From NCBI GenBank assembly GCA_009663005.1, contig CM018911.1, forward strand, positions 7,501-22,500: a stretch of DNA of 15,000 nucleotides, given 5' to 3'. Made by a program: the position numbers and the translations under genes. Positions within the stretch are counted from its first letter, which is position 1, and every line of letters starts with the position of its first letter. The notes beneath the pieces are model-generated. The model worked only from the letters and a program-made list of their open reading frames with translations. It had not been told where the DNA came from and searched no databases. Origin of the DNA: Actinidia chinensis (lineage: Eukaryota; Streptophyta; Magnoliopsida; Ericales; Actinidiaceae). Of the stretch, positions 8,250 to 15,000 are shown piece after piece.

Positions 8250-8930
8250 GAAATGCATCAAAATAACACTCTCCTGCTTAAGGAATCAGCCACTTATTTT
8301 GCAGACCAGTCGTATGTCGCAGGGAAAACGTATCTCCTGTATAAATGCCACCCATTTTGCATTCCTATGGCTCATTATCTTCTGGAGTTTAAGATACCGC
8401 AAAGGCTTCCATGATCTTAATTCAGCAATAAACTCCCTTGGATCAGGTATGGCGCCAAAACTTTCAAGGCCTGACCAATAGCATAAAACTCAAGGTCATA
8501 AGTGGAGTAGTTTTGCCTAGCTCCATTGAGTTTCTCACTGCATATGCAACTGGACGACCGTCTTGGGCTCAAAACAGCCTCGATCCCATTTTTGATGCAT
8601 CGCATCTACTTCGCAAGAGTTTCTCAAAATCTGGCAATGCTAGGATTGGTGCTTGTGTCCATCATCTTCTTGATCACTGGAAACTCTCCTCAGCATCTGA
8701 ATTCCAAAGTAAACCTTCCTCCCTTGAGACACTCTGTGGCATCAAAAAAAAAAAAAAAAGAAAAAGAAAAGAGTAAACAAAAAGGAGCTTTATGGTTGCT
8801 GAAATTCTGATGAATCTTCGATAAAAATGTGGCCCAGCCATGAAAACTTCTGAGCCTCAGTCTGTTTTTGGATGGGCCAGTTGGTGATCGCTTCGATTTC
8901 ACCTGATCGACCTTCACTCCTTTAGCTGAC
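8250..8930 (-). pseudogene. Inner element RT thumb and RNase H, broken
   Basis: On the minus strand, SAKGVKVDQVK begins the connection after RT, followed by a FHG.ATF-like segment. A T16 run (plus A16, 8744-8759) with flanking A-rich bases then breaks it. RNase H continues with DASKMG, SEKLNGARQNYSTYDLEFYA (8540 downward) and ends near 8310 in QNKVADS.SR. RNase H removes the RNA template during DNA synthesis. The DAS catalytic Asp codon is visible near 8598; frameshifts separate the parts. Confidence 0.87.
8744..8759 (+). repeat. A16 homopolymer in A-rich stretch
   Basis: Sixteen A followed by GAAAAAGAAAAGAG. It interrupts the inner element's RT-RNaseH connection region between recognisable flanking motifs. 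Confidence 0.9.
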
Positions 8931-9600
8931 ACAATAACCCCAGAACTCCAAATTGTCCACCATAACCCTGCATTTTCTTAGCTTCTCATACAGTTGGTCT
9001 GCCTTAAAGTTGTAAAACAGCCCTAAGGTGTTCAACATGTGCAACTTTATCTTTGCTATACACCAGGATATCGTCAAAGGTAGACAACAACAACTTCTCC
9101 AGTGAATGTTTTCCAACACTTAGTTCATAAACCTTTCCCCCCACATGAATGTACTAGGTGCATTAGATAGTCCAAATGGCATGACCAACCACTCATACAA
9201 TCCATCCTCGTTTTGAATGCCCGTTTTCCACTCAATCTCCATCTCGAATCCCTTATTTGGTGATAGCCACTCTTCAAGTCAATCTTGGAAAGATTCGTGC
9301 ACCCGTAGCAATATCCAACATAATCCAATCTTGGTATTGGAATCTGTATTTGATCGTTTATTTTATTAATGGCTCGGCTGTCACACACATTCTCCAAGTT
9401 CCATCCTTCTTAGGAATGAGAAAAGCGGGACGGCAACTTGACTTAGTGATTTCTCTGATCAACCCTTTTCTTATAGTTCAAGGACCTGTTTCTGCAGCTC
9501 TTCATGTTCCTTTGGACTCATCCGATAGTGTGGCAGATTAGGGCAAATAGCATCCAAAGTACCAATCAATATGGTGTTGTATTTCCCGCATAGGAGTAAC
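8931..9600 (-). pseudogene. Inner element reverse transcriptase, broken
   Basis: On the minus strand, HYRMSPKEHEELQKQV (about 9535-9485), then MC(V)DSRAINKINDQIQIPIPR and [14 protein letters not shown] (within 9397-9250), then KRAFKTR, then the catalytic FDD box at 9070-9078 read as FDDILVYSKDK, then ADQLYEKLRKCRVMVDNLEF and LEFWGYCVS. All expected RT blocks are found in the right order, but in at least three frames. Confidence 0.92.
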
Positions 9601-10240
9601 CCCTCAGGTAAATCTTCAGGCATCACATCCTCTACTCTCTAATAGTCTCCCCACACTTGAGGCACTGTTTGGGACTGCCGCTTTCTCTCTCCCAATAAGG
9701 ACATATACATTCCTAGTTTCTCTACTTGCTCCACAAAATCCTAGAGTAAGAAGTAGGATGACATCCCCTCCTAGTGCTTTCAAATTGATCGTCTTTCATA
9801 GGTTTCAACACAAGTTCTTCTTCCTGTCACCATTTTTCACAAAGAAGGAATAATGTATTCAAGTACCATCATGCATTGTCCTCGGTCATATTGCCAGGAC
9901 CCAGTAAAATGTACATGGCATCCATTGGTACTACATCACAGTACACATCATCTTTGAAAGAAAACCCCAAATTGTTTTTTTTTGGGAGAAGCTAACTAGG
10001 CTCTTGAAGAGACATTTACCTCATTCCCCTGGGAACCAAGAATGCGATATGGTTGTGGATGCCCCTTCGGTCTTGAGCTTCAACTTGTCTACCATCTCTT
10101 GGCAACCAGGTTCTCACTACTCCCGCTATCAATAATCAGATTGCAGCTTGCCTCCTGCAGTACAACGTGTTCGAAAGATCTTCTTACGAAGCCCAACATC
10201 TTTTGTTGCTAGCTGGTGGTGCGAACATCGAACGACTAAT
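9601..10240 (-). pseudogene. Inner element aspartic protease and linker to RT, broken
   Basis: On the minus strand, NLIIDSGSSENLVAKR (10142 to about 10096) is the protease active site with the usual DSG triplet. Downstream, a stop follows the MVDKLKLKTEGHPQPYRI-like segment. VVPMDAMYILLG (about 9910) is the conserved end of the protease. A G/A-rich linker follows to RT. Several stops and frame changes are present. Confidence 0.85.
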
Positions 10241-11435
10241 CATCATTGTTTCACACAATCACCGTCTATTCCTTCTTCGTCAACACCATCTAGTTCATTA
10301 ACTCTGAGGTGTTGATTCCCATCATCAAAGCCCCCACAATTTTCCTCAACTTCTCCATCCTCGGCAAGATTAACACGAACTTGGTTCTTTTTGGGGGCAC
10401 TCATTTTGACTATGCCCAGGGTCGACACGATAACACTTGAGTTTGCATTTGGCCTTGAGTATGCTGCTGGTTTTGGAGTCCTTTCCCGTCACCAGTGTTT
10501 GTCTGTTGTTTTGGACGCATTGGAGCTGCTTGTTCGTCCATCTCGAATAGCATTATTTGATCGACTGCTTGACGGACCACTGCTGCGATCGTGCCCCACC
10601 CTTCTTGATGACTACGGCTAGTTGTGTTTCGACTTTCAGTGCTAGCTGATAAGCATCACTCACTTTATAAGGTCGCTGCAAAACAAACTTTGTCTTGGAT
10701 GCTCAATCGAGACCATTCACATATCTGCTTAACCTTTTTGGACTCTCAGTTTCAGCAGATTACACTTAATGACAGCCTATGAAACTCCTGGGTGTACTCC
10801 TTCACAGTCTTCAAATGCTGCCGTAGGTTCGCACACTCTGATATAAGTGTGTGTCATAGTCCCCCGAGGCGAATTGATATTTCAGCTTCTCTTTCATTTA
10901 TCCCATCTTCTGATCTTCCCTTTCCTTTACTTTCTCGATCATTCTGATAATGTTTCCACCATGTAGAAGCTGGCCCTCTCGCTTTGCACCCCACCAACTT
11001 CACCTCCTTTCTGTAGGTACTTCTTTCCAATCAAAAATAGCTTTCGATGCTGTCTATCCAATCCAAAAAGCTTCTGGTTCCATCTCACCATCAACTCTTG
11101 ATGTTAACCTGCACGCCATACTCTGGAAGCTTGTAGAGCCACGACAATGCGTCCTCCCCTCTGTTGGTCCTCCATTGCGTGTACTGGCCTCTGCCTTCCT
11201 GGATCAGATCTTTCCATCCGTAGAACTATCAGTTCTTCCCCGACTGTTGATCGAGTTCGTTCTCAATATCCCTTGCATGTTTAGATTCATGGTCACTATC
11301 ATTCCGCGATTTTGGCCATAGTTGCTTCGCATAACCATTTGAGTAAGGTTCTGGATTGCTCCTCAGTTCTTCAACATTTCACTGTGACTACCGACCTCTA
11401 CGACCACGATTTCCTCTTCCACTCTTGTCAGCCAT
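10241..11435 (-). pseudogene. gag: Inner element gag, broken
   Basis: The ATG (11435-11433, minus strand) opens MADKSGRGNRGRRGR, a basic Gly/Arg start like that of the outer gag, with a stop shortly after. Further blocks are EAFW, FDWKEVPTERR, MKEKLKYQFASGDYDTHLYQ and YVNGLD, in changing frames. The zinc knuckle at 10397-10435 reads CYRVDPGHSQNEC in one open frame: first Cys, His and last Cys are kept, but the second Cys and one residue are lost. The acidic/Asn-rich tail (AEDGEVEENCGGFDDGNQ) leads into the protease. It cannot make a full Gag. Confidence 0.85.
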
Positions 11436-11497
11436 GTTTTATAAATAACTCAAGATATCCAAAATGCAAACAAGAAGCAGCCCCAATGAAGGAACGT

Positions 11498-11509
11498 GCT
11501 CTGATACCA
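11498..11509 (-). other. Primer binding site of inner element
   Basis: On the minus strand TGGTATCAGAGC, a perfect match to the plant initiator-Met tRNA 3' complement, three bases from the LTR end (TGCATCA). It fixes the element's orientation and the LTR boundary. Confidence 0.93.
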
Positions 11510-11512
11510 AGT

Positions 11513-12096
11513 TGATGCAAATAGAAACAAGAAAAGAGAGGTATATTGTGCAACCAACACATCACACAGGAATAAGGTCTTCTCACATAAGATTAGGGAA
11601 ATCATAAGACTAACCATAAACTGAACCTGGAAATTCTGAGACATCCAGAATCTGAAATATGAAGAGACAGCAGCTTTAGCTAGTCCTCTTCGGCATACAG
11701 GCAGCAACAGAGGGATCGGTAGGCACTGCGGGGGTGACTCCTCCAACCCTATCCTCCAAATCTTCAAACCCTAGCTGGTTTGGAGCTCTCAGCTCTCACG
11801 TATCTTCTTCAGCAAAAGTCAAAAAAAAAAGTCCCCCGAAAAGGAGACTGACCTCTTTTTATAGGAAGTCAAGAAGCTTCTCCAGAAGTCCACAAAAGTT
11901 TTCAACCTAAACCCCTAAGACAAGATATCTCTCATTTTACCCCCAAAACTTAGAATAAACTTTCAAAACAGCCACAAAACCCAAAATGTACCAAAGACCC
12001 ACCTGGCCCCTAAACCTTCTCAACCCAAAAAGACATAATACCCCCTCCACAGAGAATTGATAACTACTGTATATACTATTTACATTGACTGCATCA
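11513..12096 (-). repeat. 5' LTR of inner element (right copy)
   Basis: 584 bp with perfect 7-bp terminal inverted repeats TGATGCA/TGCATCA. Pairs with 6169-6760. The open frame at 11450-11767 (minus) is inside it and is not a gene. Confidence 0.92.
11855..11863 (-). promoter_or_regulatory. TATA box of inner 5' LTR
   Basis: Minus-strand TATAAAAAG, with the counterpart TATAAAAG in the other LTR (6518-6525). Expected core promoter. If active it would drive antisense transcription relative to the outer element and the host gene. Confidence 0.55.
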
Positions 12097-12470
12097 GTAA
12101 GTTATTATAAGATCACTAATCAAATACCTTTTTTAATCCCAAAAGTTTGTCCTCCAAGATTGATCTTTGTAGTGGATACCATCAATAGATTACTTCTGGG
12201 AATGAATGGAAAACGGCCTTCAGACGCCTCATGGTCTCTTTGGGGGGGGGGGGGGGGGGGGAAGGGGGGGGGGCTTTGTGATGCTTTCGGGCTTACACAT
12301 GCTCTCGCACTGTCATGCGAGGATGACTCAAACAAAAAAAACACCAAAACAAAAAAAAAAAAAAACAAAAAAAACTATGGCAACCGCTTTGGGAGTGTGT
12401 GGGTAATGGTTTACTTCGATGATATTTTGATTTATCGCCGTTTAATCTTGAGTGCCATTTAATTCATCTT
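12097..12470 (+). pseudogene. Outer element reverse transcriptase, second part
   Basis: Continues the RT interrupted at 6168. Pieces are YYKITNQIPF, then in another frame SKIDLCSGYHQ (12158-12190) with a stop right after, EWKTAF, a G20-AA-G10 tract (12242-12273) where the DG.YEW block belongs, a shifted MPFGLTHA-like block (12275-12305), an A-rich insert (12331-12375), and the catalytic box VYFDDILIYR with YFDD at 12412-12423. The family catalytic Asp pair is present, but the polypeptide is broken at least five times. Confidence 0.9.
12242..12273 (+). repeat. G20-AA-G10 tract
   Basis: Two G-runs separated by AA, inside the outer element's RT between the EWKTAF and MPFGLT blocks. A second low-complexity tract, A-runs broken by C, follows at 12331-12375. 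Confidence 0.95.
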
Positions 12471-13150
12471 CACAAGTTTTTGACTCCCTAGTGAAACTGA
12501 AAGAAGTGAGTTTTGCCGTTTATCAAGTTGGTGTTCTTTGGCTATGTTGTATCTTCTTGAGGGGTTCTAAGGATGAAAGCAAGGTCAATGAATTGTTGAT
12601 ACCCTACGCCTTCTATTTATCCAAGAAGTAGAGTTTTCACGGTTTTTGGCTACCTTCTATCGGCGGTTCGTTCGCAATTTTAGCAATGTTGCAGCCCTTT
12701 TTACTAATTGCCTCAAGTAAAAGACCTTTGAATGGACCCAAGAAGCCGAAGATAGCTTTAAGTTGTTGAAGAGAAAGCTTATAGAGGTTCCTATTTTGGC
12801 ACTCCCTATTTTTGACACGACTTTTGAGCTTGATTGTGATGCTTCGGGCGTGGTAATTGAGGAGCTTCATGCTTCGGCCTATTGCCTGCTTTAGCGAAAA
12901 GTTGAATGGAGCTAAGTTAAAGTACTCTACTTTTGACTTGGAGTTCTATGCAATAGTGCATTCTGTAAAGAATTGGAGCTATTATCTTGCTTCAATACCA
13001 ATCATGAAGCTCTCAAGTACAATAATAGCCAATACCATCTGAACAAAGAGACATGCCAAGTGAGTGGCTTATTTGCAACAATTCACATTTTCTTTGAGGC
13101 TCAAGTCGGGAACTCATAATAAAGTGGCTGATGGTTTGAATAGGAGAGTG
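12471..13150 (+). pseudogene. Outer element RT thumb and RNase H, broken
   Basis: Thumb: a FHG..TFYRRFVRNFSNVA-like stretch around 12637-12690, read across a frame change. RNase H: FELDCDASGV (12825-12853; catalytic Asp in DAS), a shift, then RPIACFSEKLNGAKLKYSTF and DLEFYAIVHSVKNWSYYLA (12870-12995), HEALKY-like bases at about 13005-13020, AKWVAYLQQFTFSLRLKSGT (13055-13110) and HNKVADGLNRR. This matches the order in gypsy RNase H. Several stops and a missing stretch (GG..L..RP region) disable it. Confidence 0.9.
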
Positions 13151-13449
13151 AATCTCTTGTTGGAGATTAAGGCTAGTGTGGGTGGCTTTGATGAGTTTCG
13201 CACCTATGCTGTGGATCCCTACTTTAGCAAGATTTTCATGGCTTTACAAAGAGGAATTAGGGTTGCCCATCCAAGTTACACGTTGAAGGATGGTTTCCTC
13301 TTCAAAGGTTTGAAGTTGTGTGTCCCTAGTTGCTCCTTAAGAAAGCAATCGTTGGCTGAATAACATGACTTAGACATTTTGGCAAAGACAAGACTCTTGC
13401 ATTTCTCCAAAGTGAATATTATTGGATCGGGATGAATAGAGATGTGGGC
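13151..13449 (+). pseudogene. Outer element integrase, N-terminal part
   Basis: Open frame through VDPYFSKIFMALQRGIR and DGFLFKGLKLCVPSC to a TAA near 13361. The zinc-binding region follows in other frames: LH-DL-H and FGKDKTLAF-like codons (13363-13405), YYWIGMNRDVG to 13449. Here the DNA transposon has inserted at the RDVG.F position. The His pair is visible; the Cys pair lies after the insertion (VQRCK). Confidence 0.85.
13441..13449 (+). repeat. Target-site duplication of the DNA transposon, left copy
   Basis: GATGTGGGC, repeated exactly at 13972-13980. The right copy plus downstream bases restores the integrase codon context, so this is a genuine 9-bp duplication. Confidence 0.93.
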
Positions 13450-13971
13450 TATGAAGCACAAGTGCGGGTACAGGTATTGGTACCGGTACGATACAGGTAC
13501 GTTGGTACAACAAAACTTTAAAAAAGAAAGGTAATGGTATGGCTAGGGTACATCCCTGAAAATATAGTTTTATAAGTTTTAGTAATAAATTATATGTAAG
13601 AATTGGATAAATGCAAACAATTAATTAAGAGCTTAGCTAATTAAGAATCCAAGCTATAAATCACAGTTCAATAAGAAAGTTAGGCACAAACTAGAGTTTA
13701 GTATTATTGTTACGCATTAAAAGTTGAATATTATAAGCATGTTAAGTTAGGAAAAAAAGTTTCATCAAGCTAACCTAATTTCCATATAAAAGCACTATCC
13801 TGGCTAGGGTATGTCTAGGATACATAGTTGGTAGGTCTAGGGTACGGCAAAAATTGTGGGGAAAAAATTAGTACTTATTTTGGAGTACCCAATATATATT
13901 TAGAAGTATCATGCAAGTACCAATACCCGGTACGAGTACAGTATAGATTTTGAAGTACCCATGCTTCATGG
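13450..13971. mobile_element. 522-bp non-autonomous DNA transposon (MITE), probably Mutator-like
   Basis: Flanked by perfect 9-bp duplications (GATGTGGGC). The ends are inverted: ATGAAGCA near 13451 and TGCTTCAT near 13962-13969. Subterminal parts are rich in GGTAC/GTACC: an 11-bp exact inverted repeat, GGTATTGGTAC, lies at 13473-13483 with its complement at 13917-13927. The interior is AT-rich and has no coding potential; GGCTAGGGTA occurs twice (about 13541 and 13803). Nine-base duplications are typical of Mutator-like elements, whose small derivatives are known in plants. hAT elements leave 8 bp, so they fit less well. The short terminal repeat leaves the superfamily uncertain. Confidence 0.82.
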
Positions 13972-13980
13972 GATGTGGGC
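13972..13980 (+). repeat. Target-site duplication of the DNA transposon, right copy
   Basis: GATGTGGGC, identical to 13441-13449. The integrase reading resumes directly after it (GTTTGTACAAAGG). Confidence 0.93.
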
Positions 13981-14806
13981 GTTTGTACAAAGGTGTAAAG
14001 GGACAACAAATAATGCGGGGTTGTATATGCCTTTATCAGTGTCGATGATCCTTACAATGTATCAGCATGGATTGTGTGTTGGGGCTGCCACCTATACAAT
14101 GAAGAGTGTTTATTCTAGTTGTTTATCGGTTCCTAAGAATGCCATTTTATACGTTTGTCAAAAGACAAAGGGGGGGGGGGGGGGGGGATGGATGTTCGAA
14201 TGTTGCCAATCTTTCTTCAAGTAAGTCCTACAAGTTGCATGGTGGTTCCTATGTCCATTGTCCCGCCGATAGATATGCCAGTTTTTTACTCCTTTTGGAG
14301 AACTTTGGAAAGAAATTAAAACTCATTTGCGCTTTTATACTACTTTTTTATCCACAACCAATGGTCCCAAACAGAGGGGGTGAACCGAAGTCTTGGGAAT
14401 TTGTTGCGGTGTTTAGTTGGTGATCACCCCAAGAGTTGGGATGCTATTCTTCCGTTGGCTGAGTTTGCTTACAATTCTTCCTTGAATCGGACCATTAATA
14501 CGTCTCCTTTTGAGATGGTCTATGGGTTGAGGCTTTCTAGTGTTGTGGATCTTGCTCTTTAGTTAAAGCCCAAAATTGAGAAATTTAATGCCAAGTATAA
14601 GGCTGCCGTTGATGTCCGTAAATGGAGGATTTTATTCAAGGAAGGGGACCTTGTATGGGTTATTTTGAGCAAGGAGAGACAACCTCATGGCCACTATATG
14701 AAGTTGAATGATTGGAAAGTGGGCCCGTAAGATGCCTCCCCATCTAAGCATTTCCAATGTCTTCAATGTGCAACATCTTGTGCCTTATGTTTTGGGTGAT
14801 TCTTAG
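13981..14806 (+). pseudogene. Outer element integrase, remainder, broken
   Basis: Continues with FVQRCK, then GTTNNAGLYMPLSVS, the SMD.VLGLP block with the first catalytic Asp codon at 14069-14071 (in a shifted frame), VDRFS..P-like bases, a G18 run (14170-14187), VANLSSSK/VANLFFK, then a segment with the WRTLWKEIKTHLRFYTTF reading over 14300-14350. An intact C-terminal stretch follows: RSLGNLLRCLVGDHPKSWDA and LPLAEFAYNSSLNRT (14383-14500), then SPFEMVYGLR and SVVDLAL with a TAG at 14560. KYKAAVD, LFKEGDLVWV and finally ISNVFNVQHLVPYVLGDS end at a TAG at 14804-14806. No chromodomain follows. Confidence 0.9.
14170..14187 (+). repeat. G18 homopolymer
   Basis: Eighteen G inside the outer integrase between catalytic blocks, at the position of a short variable stretch before the VANLFF block. 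Same strand as the other two G-runs. Confidence 0.95.
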
Positions 14807-14843
14807 GTTGTGGCTGCTGCCTCAACTTGTGGGCAAGTTTTCT

Positions 14844-15000
14844 TGATGTAGTCATCTTGTGTGTTCTATACTTGTGTACTTGTTGCTGAGTTGCCATTAG
14901 CTGTCATTAGGCTATAAATAAGCGGCTAATGGGCTTGATAATGGGTGTTTGATATTTTGTTGATGAATGGAATTGAGCTTTGGCTCTTTAAACCCTAATT
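14844..15000 (+). repeat. 3' LTR of outer element, cut by window end
   Basis: Starts TGATGTAGTCATC and aligns to 3361 onward through CTTTAAACCCTAATT. The TATA box is conserved (14913-14920). By eye about eight substitutions over ~155 aligned bases, plus the 10-bp difference. The sequence just before it (GGGCAAGTTTTCT) is not a clear purine tract. The remaining ~50 bp of the LTR and the target duplication lie beyond the window. Confidence 0.92.

Larger units (their letters stand above)
6169..12096 (-). mobile_element. Inner Ty3/gypsy (chromovirus-like) element, antisense, nested in outer RT
   Basis: Complete in outline. On the minus strand the order is: 5' LTR (11513-12096), Met-tRNA primer site (11498-11509), gag, protease, RT, RNase H, integrase, chromodomain-like end, purine tract, 3' LTR (6169-6760). 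The 5.9-kb length is normal for the group. It lies between RT codons of the outer element, so it is younger than that insertion. All genes carry frameshifts and stops, so it is non-autonomous. It shares the gypsy pol order with its host element but differs in LTR length, gag and the presence of the C-terminal chromodomain-like segment. The lineage (for example Tekay or Reina) was not resolved. Confidence 0.93.
3261..15000 (+). other. FAP2-like intron 4 (3' end outside window), filled with nested transposons
   Basis: The host intron begins GTATTTGAGC and shows only 100 bp of apparently native sequence (3261-3360) before the outer LTR. No host exon is recognisable in either orientation afterwards. 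Calling this an intron is inference: it assumes the CHI-domain C-terminal exons lie beyond 15000. The alternative is that the element truncates the gene. Confidence 0.6.
3361..15000 (+). mobile_element. Outer Ty3/gypsy LTR retrotransposon, sense to host gene, degenerate
   Basis: Visible parts in order are: 5' LTR (3361-3576), Met-tRNA-like primer site, leader, gag with zinc knuckle, protease, RT, RNase H, integrase, then the beginning of a 3' LTR (from 14844) cut by the window end. RT-RNaseH before integrase places it in Ty3/gypsy (Metaviridae type), not Ty1/copia. It is interrupted by a second gypsy element (6169-12096) in RT and by a DNA transposon (13450-13971) in integrase. Without these its length up to 15000 is about 5.2 kb, rather short because of many deletions. 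In-frame stops and frameshifts in every domain mean it cannot move by itself. Bases just before the LTR are CCAAG; the matching target duplication would be outside the window. No chromodomain follows its integrase. Confidence 0.92.

Noticed and set aside
11450..11767. Minus-strand open frame of 105 codons
   Set aside because: Lies mostly within the inner element's 5' LTR and primer site; LTRs do not code for protein here.
6169..12096. Inner element as a palindromic or inverted duplication of the outer element
   Set aside because: LTRs and gag differ between the two, and only shared gypsy pol motifs are similar; LTR edges and primer site define a separate element.
12120..12368. Minus-strand proline-rich frame
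   Set aside because: An artefact of translating the G20-AA-G10 and A-rich tracts in the antisense of RT.
13450..13971. Solo LTR
   Set aside because: No TG..CA ends matching an LTR; the duplication is 9 bp, not the 4-6 bp of LTR elements, and the ends are inverted repeats.
1..15000. CRISPR arrays, bacterial operons or an anti-phage system
   Set aside because: No regular spaced repeats; spliced exons and plant LTR elements show a eukaryotic nuclear locus.

Overview
The window looks like nuclear DNA of a flowering plant. It is AT-rich with GT..AG introns, it carries exons of a plastid chalcone-isomerase-fold protein, and it is dominated by decayed plant-type Ty3/gypsy LTR retrotransposons with Met-tRNA-type primer sites. 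I cannot name the species; nothing seen points to a grass.

Layout. Positions 1-3260 hold four exons (1-260, 494-716, 3009-3084, 3161-3260) of a plus-strand gene best matched to fatty-acid-binding protein 2 (FAP2, chalcone isomerase family). Its start lies upstream and its end downstream of the window. The reading frame joins cleanly across all three introns with no stop. Everything from 3261 onward appears to be its fourth intron, and almost all of it is transposon DNA.

That DNA is a stack of insertions. (1) An outer, sense-oriented Ty3/gypsy element starts at 3361 with a 216-bp LTR and still runs at 15000, inside its 3' LTR (from 14844). Its gag-protease-RT-RNaseH-integrase order is readable, but stops and frameshifts make it dead. 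(2) An inner, antisense Ty3/gypsy element with 584-592-bp LTRs (6169-12096) sits inside the outer reverse transcriptase and has a chromodomain-like end after its integrase, so it is probably a chromovirus. (3) A 522-bp non-autonomous DNA transposon (13450-13971) with a perfect 9-bp target duplication sits in the outer integrase and looks Mutator-like.

Nothing beyond FAP2 looks like a working gene; the retroelement genes are fossils. The points most worth a second look are the intact host gene carrying at least 11.7 kb of nested transposons in one intron, the outer element's unusual leader (a TCGA-dense block followed by six W-box-like TTGAC motifs, four of them in a 10-bp register), the GGTAC-rich transposon, and three long G-runs, all on the plus strand, that break conserved pol motifs. 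The G-runs and the indel-rich LTR differences also warn that some frameshifts may be sequencing or assembly error.
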